In this document: piece after piece, positions 50,672-60,601 of the stretch
How the letters are laid out: each line of letters starts with the position of its first letter
Position numbering within the stretch: the stretch's first letter is position 1
From: Flavobacterium lipolyticum
GTDB lineage: Bacteria; Bacteroidota; Bacteroidia; Flavobacteriales; Flavobacteriaceae
Assembly: GCF_020905335.1 (NCBI RefSeq)
Contig: NZ_JAJJMN010000001.1
Span: forward strand, 1,860,001 to 1,924,000
Length of the DNA: 64,000 bases
Direction of reading: 5' to 3'
Position numbers and translations under genes: made by a program
Notes under the pieces: model-generated
Database searches by the model: none
What the model was told of the DNA's origin: nothing
The model's input: the letters and a program-made list of their open reading frames with translations, nothing else

Positions 50672-51758
50672 CGATTGGTATTATGTAAATGGAGGTGCTG
50701 AAAAAGTAATACATTCCATAAATTCAATTTGGGATGATTTTGATCACTTCGCACTGATTGATTTTTTAAAGGATGAAGACCGAAAGTTTATTTTGAATGG
50801 AAAAAAAGTGAAAACCAGTTTTATTCAAAAATTACCAACGGTAAAGAAAAACCATCGTAAATTTTTACAGTTATTTCCAATAGCCATAGAGCGGTTTGAT
50901 TTGAGTGATTACGACTTAATAATTAGTTCTTCATCAGCTGTAGCGAAAGGAGTTCGGACCCGAAAAGATCAGCTTCATATTTGTTATTGTCATTCGCCTA
51001 TGCGATATGCATGGGATTTGCAGGATCAGTACTTAAAAGATTCAGGCTTAGATAAAGGTTTAAAGGGATTTTACGCAAAATATGTTTTGCAGAAAATAAG
51101 AAAATGGGATGTCTCAAACTCTGAAAATGTCGATTATTTTATTGCCAATTCTAACTATATAGCAGAAAGAATAAAGAAAATTTACAACCGTGAATCAACA
51201 GTCATTTATCCTCCCGTCGATGTTGAATTTTTTAGTTTAGAAGAACAGAAGGATAATTATTATTTTACAGCTTCGCGTTTAGTTTCTTATAAAAAAACAC
51301 AATTAATAGTAGAAGCTTTTAATGAATTACCACATCTAAAATTAATTGTTGCCGGGGACGGACCGGAATTTCAAAAACTTCAGACAATTGCTAAAAGTAA
51401 TATTGAGTTTGTTGGATTTGTAGAAGCCAATAGTTTAAAAAACTACATGCAAAAGGCAAAAGCGTTTGTTTTTGCCGCCGAAGAAGATTTTGGAATTATT
51501 CCGGTTGAAGCACAGGCCTGTGGTACTCCGGTTATCGCTTTAGCAAAAGGCGGCACTTTAGAAACAGTTGTTGAAAATAGGACAGGAGTTTTTTTTCAGG
51601 AACAATCATCACAAAGTATAAAAGAAGCTGTGATTGACTTTGAAAAGATAGAATTTAACCCGAAAGTAATCCGTGAACATGCGATGAAGTTCTCGAAGCA
51701 ACGTTTTGAAAGTGAAATGAGAGCTTTTGGTAAGGAGAAGCTAGCAGAAAAATTTTAA
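50652..51758 (+). CDS. Glycosyltransferase family 4 (WbaZ-like)
   Basis: A 368-aa GT-B enzyme. N-terminal DWYYVNGGAEKVIHSI and HICYCHSPMRYAWDL (about 107-121) are seen in WbaZ-type mannosyl/rhamnosyl transferases. The C-terminal donor site has AEEDFGIIPVEAQACGTPVIALAKGG (about 275-300). Last gene of the coupled series that began with the flippase. Confidence 0.9.
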   Translation: MKKALISDWYYVNGGAEKVIHSINSIWDDFDHFALIDFLKDEDRKFILNGKKVKTSFIQKLPTVKKNHRKFLQLFPIAIERFDLSDYDLIISSSSAVAKGVRTRKDQLHICYCHSPMRYAWDLQDQYLKDSGLDKGLKGFYAKYVLQKIRKWDVSNSENVDYFIANSNYIAERIKKIYNRESTVIYPPVDVEFFSLEEQKDNYYFTASRLVSYKKTQLIVEAFNELPHLKLIVAGDGPEFQKLQTIAKSNIEFVGFVEANSLKNYMQKAKAFVFAAEEDFGIIPVEAQACGTPVIALAKGGTLETVVENRTGVFFQEQSSQSIKEAVIDFEKIEFNPKVIREHAMKFSKQRFESEMRAFGKEKLAEKF

Positions 51759-51843
51759 TGGTTTGAAAAGAAATTTTACTTCCTATTTTTATAAAACATA
51801 GCAGATTAATCTTAGGTACTTTTTTTAAGAATGCTAAATCAGT

Positions 51844-51851
51844 TACATTTG
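51844..51851 (+). promoter_or_regulatory. Predicted -7 box of the UDP-glucuronate decarboxylase-like gene
   Basis: TACATTTG, 20 nt before the ATG at 51871; the gene is therefore transcribed apart from the block upstream. Confidence 0.6.
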
Positions 51852-51870
51852 CGAGGTATAAATAATTACT

Positions 51871-52854
51871 ATGAAAAGAATACTTATTACAGGAGCGGCG
51901 GGATTTCTGGGATCGCATTTATGTGATCGTTTTATCAAAGAAGGATATTATGTTATCGGAATGGATAATTTGATTACCGGAGATCTTAAAAACATAGAGC
52001 ATTTATTCAAGTTAGAACATTTCGAATTTTACCACCACGATATCACCAAGTTTGTGCACATTCCAGGTGATTTAGATTATATACTACATTTTGCCTCGCC
52101 GGCAAGTCCGATTGATTATTTAAAAATTCCGATTCAGACCTTAAAAGTTGGATCTCTTGGGACACATAATTTATTGGGATTAGCTCGTGTGAAAAAAGCA
52201 AGAATTTTAATTGCATCAACATCCGAAGTTTACGGAGATCCTCTGGTTCACCCACAAACCGAAGAGTACTATGGAAACGTAAACACCATTGGACCGCGTG
52301 GAGTTTATGATGAAGCCAAACGCTTTCAGGAATCGATTACTATGGCCTACCATACTTTTCATGGGGTAGAAACCAGAATCGTGCGTATTTTTAACACCTA
52401 TGGTCCAAGAATGCGTCTGAACGACGGGCGTGTAATTCCGGCCTTTATCGGACAGGCATTGCGCGGGGAAGATTTAACCATTTTTGGAGACGGAATGCAA
52501 ACGCGTTCTTTCTGCTATGTAGACGATCAGGTCGAAGGTATTTTCAGACTTTTGCATTCAGATTATGTATATCCCGTAAATATTGGAAATCCGGATGAAA
52601 TTACAATTAAGGATTTTGCAGAAGAGATCATTAAATTAACAGGAACGAATCAAAAGGTAGTCTACCATCCATTACCTATAAATGATCCGTTACAACGCCA
52701 GCCAGACACCACAAAAGCGAAAGAGTTATTGGGTTGGGAAGCAAAAGTAAGCCGTTCTGAAGGAATGAAAATTACGTATGACTATTTCAGATCACTTTCA
52801 AAAGAAGAGCTTTCAAAGGAAGAACACAAAGATTTTTCGAACTATATCAAATAA
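51871..52854 (+). CDS. UDP-glucuronate decarboxylase-like SDR (UDP-xylose synthase)
   Basis: A 327-aa extended short-chain dehydrogenase. NAD-binding [18 protein letters not shown] (residues 4-21); catalytic Tyr-x3-Lys in YDEAKRFQE (about 147-155); then [19 protein letters not shown] and [19 protein letters not shown]. The sequence fits the UXS group, which converts UDP-glucuronate to UDP-xylose. Related dehydratases and epimerases share the fold, but the blocks here favour UXS. Its codons look less AT-rich than the block before it. Confidence 0.88.
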   Translation: MKRILITGAAGFLGSHLCDRFIKEGYYVIGMDNLITGDLKNIEHLFKLEHFEFYHHDITKFVHIPGDLDYILHFASPASPIDYLKIPIQTLKVGSLGTHNLLGLARVKKARILIASTSEVYGDPLVHPQTEEYYGNVNTIGPRGVYDEAKRFQESITMAYHTFHGVETRIVRIFNTYGPRMRLNDGRVIPAFIGQALRGEDLTIFGDGMQTRSFCYVDDQVEGIFRLLHSDYVYPVNIGNPDEITIKDFAEEIIKLTGTNQKVVYHPLPINDPLQRQPDTTKAKELLGWEAKVSRSEGMKITYDYFRSLSKEELSKEEHKDFSNYIK

Positions 52855-52862
52855 GAAAATTT

Positions 52863-52902
52863 AAACGGGCAATTATTTCCAGAATAATTGCCCGTTTTTT
52901 AT
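52863..52902. terminator. Bidirectional terminator
   Basis: AAACGGGCAATTATT / AATAATTGCCCGTTT stem and T run between convergent genes. Confidence 0.9.
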
Positions 52903-52910
52903 TAAGTTAC

Positions 52911-54098
52911 TTAAAAAGCATTCTTTTCGATGAGTTCCTTCATTTGCTGGTCCAAATTAAAATGACTTTTGGCATGAAGAAAAATAGCCTTTTTCATCTT
53001 CTGTATTTCTGCTTTACCTAGTGTCGAGATTGTTCCTAAAGTTGTATTTAATTGTTGGAAATCTTCAACAGGGACTACCCAACCAAGGGTATTCTCTTCT
53101 ACAATATTTTCACCTTCGCCACCTCCATAGTAAAGTATAGGAAATCCTAAAGCACTATATTCAAATATTTTGGACGGAACAGATCCGTAGATTCTTGTCT
53201 TGAGCGGAACAAGGGCAATATCTAAATTTTTCAAAGTTTCATGCAAAACGTTTCGTTCTAACATTCCGTGAAAAACAATTTTTTTAGTTGGATTTTGGTT
53301 GAGGTAATTCACAATTTGAGTTTTCTCGGCACCATCACCAAAAATATGCAGTTCGATGTTGTCATTTTCTAAATTCAATTGCTGAATAAGTTCAAAAACC
53401 CCTTGAGCAACACCTAGTAATCCGGCGTAGAATAGTTTAATAGGTTCACTTGAATTGTCTTTTTCTTCGAGGAGATCTTCCACAAAATGATCCGGATAAT
53501 TACGATATAGAAAACATTTTTTTTCGGGAAAGACGGAATGAATATGGGTAATGATTTCATTAGATTGCCCAAAAATATGCGTTGCTTTTTGGTAAATAAA
53601 ACGTTCAATAAAAAGCAAAATCCGGTGTGAAATACTGTTTTTCTTTAATACTTGCAGTTCGATAGCGGCAGTTGGCCAAAGATCTGAAACATTCAAAAGG
53701 ATTGTTTTACTCTTAATCCAAAGCACAAAAACAGAAACAAACGAAAGTAATAGTGGAGGAGATTGTACAATTACTTTTTTAGGTGTTTTGGCAAACAATA
53801 AATAAAAAAACAAAGTGCTGGAAAACGACAATGTCGAGACAATTCGTTTAAAGATGTTCGAACTATTACTCGGATAGATCCAAAGTCGTTTTAAGGTAAT
53901 ATTCTGGATTTTTTCGGTAACAGAAAACCGGCCTTTGTATTCCGGAAATAATTCGCCTTTTGGATAATTTGGAAGAGGAGAAATTACCGAAACTTCATAA
54001 CCATTTTGATCCAATTTTAAAGCCAGTTGTTCTATTCTATTGGCCGCTGCACCTTTTTCGGGTGGATAATAGTTTGATATGATTAGAATATCCTTCAT
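52911..54098 (-). CDS. Glycosyltransferase family 4 (WbuB-like)
   Basis: A 395-aa GT-B enzyme. N-terminal ISNYYPPEKGAAANRIEQLA (about 6-25) and the acceptor-side region ILLNVSDLWPTAAIEL (about 133) fit the WbuB family of fucosamine/GlcNAc-type transferases. The donor site is SVPSKIFEYSALGFPILYYGGGEG (about 305-328). Its ATG overlaps the stop of wecB by one base (TAATG), so the two are coupled. Confidence 0.88.
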   Translation of the reverse strand: MKDILIISNYYPPEKGAAANRIEQLALKLDQNGYEVSVISPLPNYPKGELFPEYKGRFSVTEKIQNITLKRLWIYPSNSSNIFKRIVSTLSFSSTLFFYLLFAKTPKKVIVQSPPLLLSFVSVFVLWIKSKTILLNVSDLWPTAAIELQVLKKNSISHRILLFIERFIYQKATHIFGQSNEIITHIHSVFPEKKCFLYRNYPDHFVEDLLEEKDNSSEPIKLFYAGLLGVAQGVFELIQQLNLENDNIELHIFGDGAEKTQIVNYLNQNPTKKIVFHGMLERNVLHETLKNLDIALVPLKTRIYGSVPSKIFEYSALGFPILYYGGGEGENIVEENTLGWVVPVEDFQQLNTTLGTISTLGKAEIQKMKKAIFLHAKSHFNLDQQMKELIEKNAF

Positions 54099-55186
54099 TA
54101 TTTTTTAGCCAATAAAATTGAAATAATTCGTTCAGATGCTTTTCCATCCCATAAATCCGGAACACCACTTTTCTTGGGACCATTTTTTAAAAATGAACCG
54201 TATACTTTTTGTAAATTTTCTAATGACGTTCCAACAATAGTATTTGAACCAATGGTCTCGGTTTCAGGACGCTCAGTATTATTTCGCATGGTAAAACAAG
54301 GAATTCCCATTACAGTTGTTTCCTCAGAAATACCACCGCTATCCGTAATAACGGCAAAACTGTTTTGTATTAAATACATGAAATTCAGGTAGCTTTGTGG
54401 AGCAACAAAGAGGATATTTTTAAACTTAGCTGAGCTTTCACTTAAGATAGCCTGTGTTCTGGGATGAATAGGAAACAATATTTTTTTGTTATTTGCCAAA
54501 TCATCAATTCCATGTAGTAAAGCAATAAGAGAAGAAACTTCATCTACATTTCCCGGACGATGTAAGGTTAGAACAATGTAGTTTTTTTCACTAAGCTGAT
54601 GTTCTTCCCAAAAATCCGGAGCCGAAATTCTATTGATGTTTTGGTATAAAGTATCGATCATAACATTTCCTACAAAATGCACGTTTTCAGGATTTGATCC
54701 TAGTTTTAATAAATTTTCTGAGGCGGATTTGGAGGTCGTAAAAAAGTAATCCGTAATGCTGTCTGTCAGCATTCTATTGATTTCTTCCGGCATTGTTAAA
54801 TCTCCGGAACGAATTCCCGCTTCAACGTGTGCTACTCTTGTATGACATTTTTTAGCCACAATCGAACAAGCCATCGTCGAGTTTACGTCGCCAACAACCA
54901 AAACTAAATCAGTTGGATTTTGAAGTAATTCTTTCTCAAAAGCAATCATAATTGCGGCAGTTTGTTCGGCCTGAGAGCCGCTTTTTACTTCCAGATTTAC
55001 ATTTGGTTTTGGAATATTTAATTCTTCGAAAAAGGTATCACTTAAGTTTTTATCGTAATGCTGCCCTGTGTGAACCAAACGAAAGGAAACATCAAAACCT
55101 TGATTTTGCTTGTCTTTTATAGCATTAATAAGGGGTGCTATTTTTATAAAATTAGGTCTTGCACCTGCGATTAGGGTGATTTTCAT
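54098..55186 (-). CDS. wecB: UDP-N-acetylglucosamine 2-epimerase (non-hydrolysing)
   Basis: A 362-aa enzyme that makes UDP-ManNAc for surface polysaccharides. Motifs: AGARPNFIKIAPLI (about 6-19), VVGDVNSTMACSIVA (about 97), HVEAGIRSGD (about 119), and SGGISEETTVMGIPCFTMRNNTERPE (about 285-310). Length is normal (about 360-380). A ManNAc dehydrogenase (wecC) is not in the window. TACTTTTG on the reverse strand lies at 55225-55232. Confidence 0.95.
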   Translation of the reverse strand: MKITLIAGARPNFIKIAPLINAIKDKQNQGFDVSFRLVHTGQHYDKNLSDTFFEELNIPKPNVNLEVKSGSQAEQTAAIMIAFEKELLQNPTDLVLVVGDVNSTMACSIVAKKCHTRVAHVEAGIRSGDLTMPEEINRMLTDSITDYFFTTSKSASENLLKLGSNPENVHFVGNVMIDTLYQNINRISAPDFWEEHQLSEKNYIVLTLHRPGNVDEVSSLIALLHGIDDLANNKKILFPIHPRTQAILSESSAKFKNILFVAPQSYLNFMYLIQNSFAVITDSGGISEETTVMGIPCFTMRNNTERPETETIGSNTIVGTSLENLQKVYGSFLKNGPKKSGVPDLWDGKASERIISILLAKK

Positions 55187-55224
55187 GGGACTATTAGATT
55201 CTTTCTAAAAACATTCTTTCGGCA

Positions 55225-55232
55225 AAAGTAAA
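55225..55232 (-). promoter_or_regulatory. Predicted -7 box of wecB
   Basis: The reverse strand reads TACTTTTG, 39 nt before the ATG. Confidence 0.5.
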
Positions 55233-55292
55233 GTTTAAATTGGAATTTAATCAGAATGGAATAATTTCTTAAATAATGAACTGTGAATTTGC

Positions 55293-55814
55293 TTATTTTT
55301 TATAACTAATTTTCACTCTTTCATTTCCGTCTTCTTTTTTCTCCGTTAATTCATCTAAATAGGAAAAAACCAATTCGATATTTTTATCCTGATTTTCTAA
55401 CTTCTTTTGAATCTGAAGAATATCCACTTTAATTTCAGCTGTATCCAGCAGCATTTCTCTCACTTTGGTGAAAATGCGCATGATCTGAATATTGGTTTGA
55501 ATGGCTTTATCGCTTTTTAGAACGCTAGATAACATCATTACCCCATGTTCAGTGAAAACAAAAGGTAATTTTCTGCTTCCGCCCCAACTTGAAGTCGCAA
55601 TTTGCGACTTCAAGTTTTCAAATTCGTTTTCAGTAAGTTGAAACATGAAATCTTTAGGAAAGCGAGATAAATTTCTTTTTACCTGTTCATTTAATCTTTT
55701 TGTTTCCACATCATAAAGTAGCGCCAAATCACTATCCAACATCACTTTTTGATTGCGGATATAATATATTTTGTTAGAAATAGTTTCTTCAGAAAGTAAA
55801 GATTGATCTTCCAT
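55293..55814 (-). CDS. ORF6N domain protein
   Basis: A 173-aa protein. The N-terminal half (ISNKIYYIRNQKVMLDSDLALLYDVETKRLNEQVKRN) is an ORF6N domain, DNA-binding in phage antirepressors. The C-terminus is a charged coiled coil (AEIKVDILQIQKKLENQDKNIEL). Such genes are frequent in Bacteroidota chromosomes and are often of phage origin. It sits inside the leftward sugar genes with its own promoter (TACATTTG, 55835-55842), so it is probably an insertion into the locus. Confidence 0.87.
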   Translation of the reverse strand: MEDQSLLSEETISNKIYYIRNQKVMLDSDLALLYDVETKRLNEQVKRNLSRFPKDFMFQLTENEFENLKSQIATSSWGGSRKLPFVFTEHGVMMLSSVLKSDKAIQTNIQIMRIFTKVREMLLDTAEIKVDILQIQKKLENQDKNIELVFSYLDELTEKKEDGNERVKISYKK

Positions 55815-55834
55815 AAGTTTACATTAAAAAAAAA

Positions 55835-55842
55835 CAAATGTA
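55835..55842 (-). promoter_or_regulatory. Predicted -7 box of the ORF6N gene
   Basis: The reverse strand reads TACATTTG, 21 nt before the ATG at 55814. Confidence 0.55.
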
Positions 55843-55857
55843 AGATTTTATTTATAT

Positions 55858-57168
55858 TTAAAGGTAAGATTTGAATTGTTTTAATTTTCCACTTTTACTT
55901 CTGTTTAAAACTGTTTTTCGGGTAAAGCTGAAAGTTAGATTAGGTTCTAAATATACCGTAATTGCCTTTTCTATTTTTTCAATTTGAGATGCATTTAATT
56001 CAATATCACTTACATACTCGATTTCAAAAGAATCTAATTGCATTTGTTTGATGATAAATTCTTTAACGTTTCCATCGTCTTCAATAATGCTTTTGGTTAC
56101 ATAATAAAAGGTTAAGCCCGGTGCTTTTTTTCCGCTTGGTAAGAGAGCAATATCATTGGTCCTTCCAATAAGTTTTTTTAGAATGGGTTTCTGCGGAGTA
56201 CTTTTTTCATCCAGAATTCCGATATCGCCAATATCATATCTGATAAAGGGATGTGCCTTATTGAACAAAGATGTAATCACAATCCTGCCTTCTTTTCCAT
56301 AGGGAAGAATCTGATTGTTTTCATCTAAAATTTCTACAAAAAGTGTTTCTGAATTGACCTGCCATTCGCCTTTTAAGTTTTCAAAAGCAATCAAATCGAG
56401 TTCTGAAGCGCCGTATTCATTGATAACTGGAATTCCGAATTGTTTTTCTAAAAGTTTTTTATCGGATTCGAAAAGCATTTCCGAAGTAACAAAACAAGCT
56501 TTTAAAGAGGGACAAACTTCTTTTAAGATAAGATTTTTTTGCTCTAAATACTTAGCAAATAAAACAATCGAACTCGTGTAACCGTTGATATAATCAAATT
56601 TTTTAGTTTTGAATTTTTGCAAAAACTTTTCCAGAACGCCATCAGATAGATCGAAAACCGGAAATCGGAAACGATGAGTCAGAAAATCTTTAATTCGTTC
56701 TTTATAATATCCGGTAAAATTCATCGGAATACCATAGAATCGAGCCTGATACGAGCGATTAAAATCGATATCGTACCAGCCAAAACGCATAAAAATGGAA
56801 GTCCAGGTCAGGGAATGGCAATGTTTATCTTTGGCAAAAACAAAAGGAGTTCCACTGGATCCGGAAGTTTTGTTGAGGTACACATTTTTTAAGGTGTAGC
56901 CTTTTGAAAGCCTTTCTTCCAGTGGTTTTTGTAAATTTTGTTTGTTAAGGATGGGTAAATTTTCCCATTCCAATTTAGTATTGCCTCCAGCCAATTCCTG
57001 ATAGAAAGAATTGTTTTTCAAATGAAAAGCTACGATTTCTTCTTTTCTGTTCTGAAGAAAATGTGTATACTGTTCTTCCGATAAATTTCGGATTTCATCC
57101 AATTGCGTTTTGGCTTTCTTTATCGGAAAACCATTTAATTGCAGCGAAATATCGAAAAGAGAAATCAT
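55858..57168 (-). CDS. CapK/PaaK-like adenylate-forming enzyme
   Basis: A 436-aa protein of the phenylacetate-CoA ligase-like branch. AMP-binding motif LNKTSGSSGTPFVFAKD (about 98-114), then INEYGASELD (about 243) and RYDIGDIG (about 300). CapK homologues occur in capsule clusters, where they are thought to activate an acid that is then attached to the glycan. The precise substrate is unknown. Promoter TATTTTTG on the reverse strand at 57188-57195. Confidence 0.88.
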   Translation of the reverse strand: MISLFDISLQLNGFPIKKAKTQLDEIRNLSEEQYTHFLQNRKEEIVAFHLKNNSFYQELAGGNTKLEWENLPILNKQNLQKPLEERLSKGYTLKNVYLNKTSGSSGTPFVFAKDKHCHSLTWTSIFMRFGWYDIDFNRSYQARFYGIPMNFTGYYKERIKDFLTHRFRFPVFDLSDGVLEKFLQKFKTKKFDYINGYTSSIVLFAKYLEQKNLILKEVCPSLKACFVTSEMLFESDKKLLEKQFGIPVINEYGASELDLIAFENLKGEWQVNSETLFVEILDENNQILPYGKEGRIVITSLFNKAHPFIRYDIGDIGILDEKSTPQKPILKKLIGRTNDIALLPSGKKAPGLTFYYVTKSIIEDDGNVKEFIIKQMQLDSFEIEYVSDIELNASQIEKIEKAITVYLEPNLTFSFTRKTVLNRSKSGKLKQFKSYL

Positions 57169-57187
57169 TTGAAGAGCTAATTTTCGT

Positions 57188-57195
57188 CAAAAATA
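57188..57195 (-). promoter_or_regulatory. Predicted -7 box of the CapK-like gene
   Basis: The reverse strand reads TATTTTTG, 20 nt before the ATG at 57168. Confidence 0.55.
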
Positions 57196-57269
57196 ATACT
57201 ATCAAATTACTAACAGAGAACAATCAATAACTTTTTAAGATTTAATTATTTTTTACGTGTAAAAGCAAT

Positions 57270-57277
57270 TATTTTTG
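57270..57277 (+). promoter_or_regulatory. Predicted -7 box of purD
   Basis: TATTTTTG, 26 nt before the ATG at 57303. Confidence 0.6.
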
Positions 57278-57302
57278 CACCACAACTAAATACAACTACA
57301 CC

Positions 57303-58577
57303 ATGACAATTTTACTATTGGGATCGGGCGGAAGAGAACATGCTTTTGCCTGGAAAATGACTCAGAGTCCGCTTTGCGAAAAACTTTTTGTTGCACCTGG
57401 AAATGCTGGAACGTCGGCAATTGCTACAAATGTTGCAATGTCTCCAACAGATTTTGATGCAATCAAAGCATTTGTAATTCAGGAGAATGTAAAAATGGTA
57501 GTCGTAGGCCCGGAAGATCCTTTGGTTAAAGGGATTTACGATTATTTTAAAAACGATGAGAGCTTACAACATATTCCGGTTATTGGGCCATCAAAATTGG
57601 GAGCTCAGTTAGAAGGAAGTAAAGAGTTTGCTAAAGAGTTTTTAATGAAACATAATATTCCAACTGCTGCTTACGACAGTTTTACGGCTGAAACGGTAGA
57701 GAACGGATGTGCTTTTTTAGAAACATTACAACCTCCATACGTTTTAAAGGCTGATGGTTTGGCTGCAGGAAAGGGAGTTTTGATTATTCAGGATTTAGAA
57801 GAAGCTAAAACAGAATTGAGAAACATGCTGGTTCACGAAAAATTCGGAGCAGCGAGTTCAAAAGTGGTAATCGAAGAATTTTTGGACGGAATTGAATTAA
57901 GCTGTTTTGTTTTGACTGATGGGAAAAGCTATAAAATCCTTCCAACAGCAAAAGATTACAAACGTATTGGTGAAGGCGATACAGGTTTAAATACAGGTGG
58001 AATGGGAGCTGTTTCTCCGGTTCCTTATGTTGACGCTGTTTTGATGGAAAAAATTGAAACACGTATCGTAAAACCAACTATCGAAGGATTTCAGAAGGAT
58101 GGAATTGAGTATAAAGGATTCGTATTTATTGGTTTGATCAATGTAAAAAATGAACCGATTGTAATTGAGTACAACGTAAGAATGGGAGATCCTGAGACTG
58201 AAGTGGTAGTACCGAGATTAGAATCTGATTTAGTGGAATTGTTTCTTTCGGTAGCCAATCAAAAATTAGATACATTCGAATTAAAAGTTGATCCAAGAAG
58301 TGCAACTACCATTATGGTGGTTTCTGGTGGATATCCTGAAGAATTTGAAAAAGGAAAAGTAATTAGCGGTTTAGAAAATATTGAAGATTCTATTGTTTTT
58401 CATGCAGGTACAAAATTAGAAAACGATAGTATCGTGAGTAATGGAGGACGAGTATTAACGGTAACTTCTTATGGAGACGATTTCCAACAGGCCATAAAAA
58501 AATCTTATCAAAACATAGATAAACTAAGCTTTGATAAGATGTATTTTAGAAAAGATATCGGCTTCGACTTACTTTAA
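57303..58577 (+). CDS. purD: Phosphoribosylamine--glycine ligase
   Basis: A 424-aa ATP-grasp enzyme that joins glycine to phosphoribosylamine in purine synthesis. Motifs: LLLGSGGREHAFAWKM (residues 4-19), VVGPEDPLVKGIYD (about 63), LKADGLAAGKGV (about 145), LNTGGMGAVSPVPY (about 222) and YNVRMGDPETEVVVPRL (about 287). Length is normal. Its 3' end overlaps the convergent gene at 58569 by 9 bp. Confidence 0.97.
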   Translation: MTILLLGSGGREHAFAWKMTQSPLCEKLFVAPGNAGTSAIATNVAMSPTDFDAIKAFVIQENVKMVVVGPEDPLVKGIYDYFKNDESLQHIPVIGPSKLGAQLEGSKEFAKEFLMKHNIPTAAYDSFTAETVENGCAFLETLQPPYVLKADGLAAGKGVLIIQDLEEAKTELRNMLVHEKFGAASSKVVIEEFLDGIELSCFVLTDGKSYKILPTAKDYKRIGEGDTGLNTGGMGAVSPVPYVDAVLMEKIETRIVKPTIEGFQKDGIEYKGFVFIGLINVKNEPIVIEYNVRMGDPETEVVVPRLESDLVELFLSVANQKLDTFELKVDPRSATTIMVVSGGYPEEFEKGKVISGLENIEDSIVFHAGTKLENDSIVSNGGRVLTVTSYGDDFQQAIKKSYQNIDKLSFDKMYFRKDIGFDLL

Positions 58578-58799
58578 AAAAGAGTGAGCCGTAGTATCTT
58601 GGTTTTCTGTTCCGGCATCATCAAAAATGCGTAATTGTTTAATCCAATAAACGATTGCGCATGAACAGATGATCATAAAAATCCAGTTGATAGTATTAGC
58701 ACCAAACCATGTAACAAGTTCCAAACGACGTAAAAAATCAAGCGGTGCGAATAAAATGTTAACGAATAAGTACTGTATTCCTTCAAAAAAAGCTGTCAT
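58569..58799 (-). CDS. Small membrane protein, DUF6341-like
   Basis: A 76-aa protein with one membrane span (about 35-53, INWIFMIICSCAIVYWI). It ends in GTENQDTTAHSFLK, a tail I remember in the DUF6341 family of Flavobacteriia. Function unknown. Opposite in strand to the DUF6427-like gene at 58941 with a shared divergent gap. Confidence 0.7.
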   Translation of the reverse strand: MTAFFEGIQYLFVNILFAPLDFLRRLELVTWFGANTINWIFMIICSCAIVYWIKQLRIFDDAGTENQDTTAHSFLK

Positions 58800-58940
58800 A
58801 ATTTTATAAAATTATATGTTATTTATTGTTGTGTAACGCATTGAAACCAGAAGTCTGTTAGCAGAATCTTTTTTCAACTTGTTGGTTTTCCTTTTTAAAC
58901 AAGTATTATATTTACAATCACAAAAGTATAAAATATCCTT

Positions 58941-59870
58941 ATGATAACAAGTGTTTTTAAAAAATCTACACCATTAAATTATTCATTGGTCGTAATTTTA
59001 ATACTGGTTTTCTTTTTTTTGTTTCAAATTCAGGAACCTTCCTGGATAACATCTTATTTTTTGGCATTCCAAAAAGTGAGCTTGTTGTGCTTTATTTTGG
59101 CCTCATTTTTCCTGATAAATTTTATCGTAAAAAAGAACGGACTCAGTAAAGACAATGGATACGCGATATTTTTTTACTTATTGTTTCTATTGTTTTTCCC
59201 CACAATATTCAACAATTCCAATGTAATATATGGTAACTTTTTTATACTTCTGGCACTTCGAAGATTGATTTCGCTACAGTCGTTGAAAGCTTCTAAAGAA
59301 AAAATATTTGATGCATCATTTTGGATTTTAATAGCTTCTTTGTTTCAATTTTGGTGTATTCTTTTCCTGATTTTAGTTTTTATCTCGATAGTTTTCCATG
59401 TTTCCAGAGATTATAGAAACTGGATTTTACCTTTTATAGCACTTGTGGCAGTGTCCATAATCTTTTTATTGGTCTCTTTAATTTTCCATATCGACATCAC
59501 AGATTTTTTTCAGGAACGTGCCGTAATCGATTTTAATATTGATTATTTTAAGAGCAATTATGAAAATGGAGCACTTTCAATCTATGTGGCCGTAGCCTTA
59601 TTTTTTGTAGTTTCGATGCTGACCACATTATCAAATCGACCACAAATAGTGCATTCTTCATACAAAAAAGTAGTAGCTTGTTTCTTTATTGCAGCCTTTG
59701 TTTATATTCTATCGCCGGATAAAAGTAACGATTTGCTCTTTTTTAGTGTTGCGCCTTTGACGATCATGGCAGCAAGTCATGTAGAGTATATGCAGCAAAA
59801 ACTCAATAACGAAATTGTTTTTTATGTATTGATTTTGTGCAGTTTATTTACATTTTTTTCTCAATTATAA
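58941..59870 (+). CDS. Multispanning membrane protein, DUF6427-like
   Basis: A 309-aa protein with about ten membrane segments and few charged loops. It resembles the DUF6427 family of Flavobacteriia; function unknown. Its 3' end overlaps the convergent upp gene by 6 bp. Confidence 0.7.
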   Translation: MITSVFKKSTPLNYSLVVILILVFFFLFQIQEPSWITSYFLAFQKVSLLCFILASFFLINFIVKKNGLSKDNGYAIFFYLLFLLFFPTIFNNSNVIYGNFFILLALRRLISLQSLKASKEKIFDASFWILIASLFQFWCILFLILVFISIVFHVSRDYRNWILPFIALVAVSIIFLLVSLIFHIDITDFFQERAVIDFNIDYFKSNYENGALSIYVAVALFFVVSMLTTLSNRPQIVHSSYKKVVACFFIAAFVYILSPDKSNDLLFFSVAPLTIMAASHVEYMQQKLNNEIVFYVLILCSLFTFFSQL

Positions 59871-60518
59871 TTTACTTCCATAAGCAAGATCTCCGGCATC
59901 GCCAAGACCCGGAACGATATAATTTTTTTCATTTAGCTTTTCGTCTAAAGAAGCGACCCATAAATGACAGTTTTCCGGAAGATTTTCTTCCAGAAAAGCA
60001 ACACCTTCTGGCGCAGCAATAACTACAACAATATGAATCTCTTTTGGAGTGGCATTTTGAATTAGCTTTTCGTGAACAGCAACAATCGACTGACCCGTTG
60101 CCAACATTGGATCAAGAAGTAAAACAGTCTTGTCGTTTATGTTTGAAACAGCTTGGTATTCAACCCGAATTTCGAATTCGGCATCGTTATTTGGATGGTA
60201 TCGGCAAGCCGAAACAAAACTATTCTCCGCATGGTCAAAGTAATTTAAAAAACCGTTATGCAACGGTAAACCAGCTCTTAAAATGGAACATAAAACTAAA
60301 TCACTCTCTATTTCAGTCGTATTTTTAATGCCAAGCGGAGTTTGAATTTCAACATTTTTATAAGCCAGATCCTTACTCAGTTCATAAGCCATAATTTCGC
60401 CAATTCGTTCAATATTTCTTCGGAAACGCATGCTGTCGTTCTGAACATTAACATTTCTGATTTGGCCTAAAAAGTGATTTAATACGCTGTTATTTTTGGA
60501 GATATAATGAATTTTCAT
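59865..60518 (-). CDS. upp: Uracil phosphoribosyltransferase
   Basis: A 217-aa type I PRTase that makes UMP from uracil and PRPP for pyrimidine salvage. The PRPP-binding motif is VLLLDPMLATGQSIV (about 131-145), and the start of the core has SILRAGLPLHNGFL (about 79). The C-terminal GLGDAGDLAYG is the uracil-binding region. Length is slightly over the usual 208-212 aa. Confidence 0.95.
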   Translation of the reverse strand: MKIHYISKNNSVLNHFLGQIRNVNVQNDSMRFRRNIERIGEIMAYELSKDLAYKNVEIQTPLGIKNTTEIESDLVLCSILRAGLPLHNGFLNYFDHAENSFVSACRYHPNNDAEFEIRVEYQAVSNINDKTVLLLDPMLATGQSIVAVHEKLIQNATPKEIHIVVVIAAPEGVAFLEENLPENCHLWVASLDEKLNEKNYIVPGLGDAGDLAYGSKL

Positions 60519-60601
60519 ACTGAATTTTTAGAATTATGGATAGATTGTAGTGCAATAACGAAAAATTAATCGTTTTCTTCACACCATAAAAGTATAAAAA
60601 G

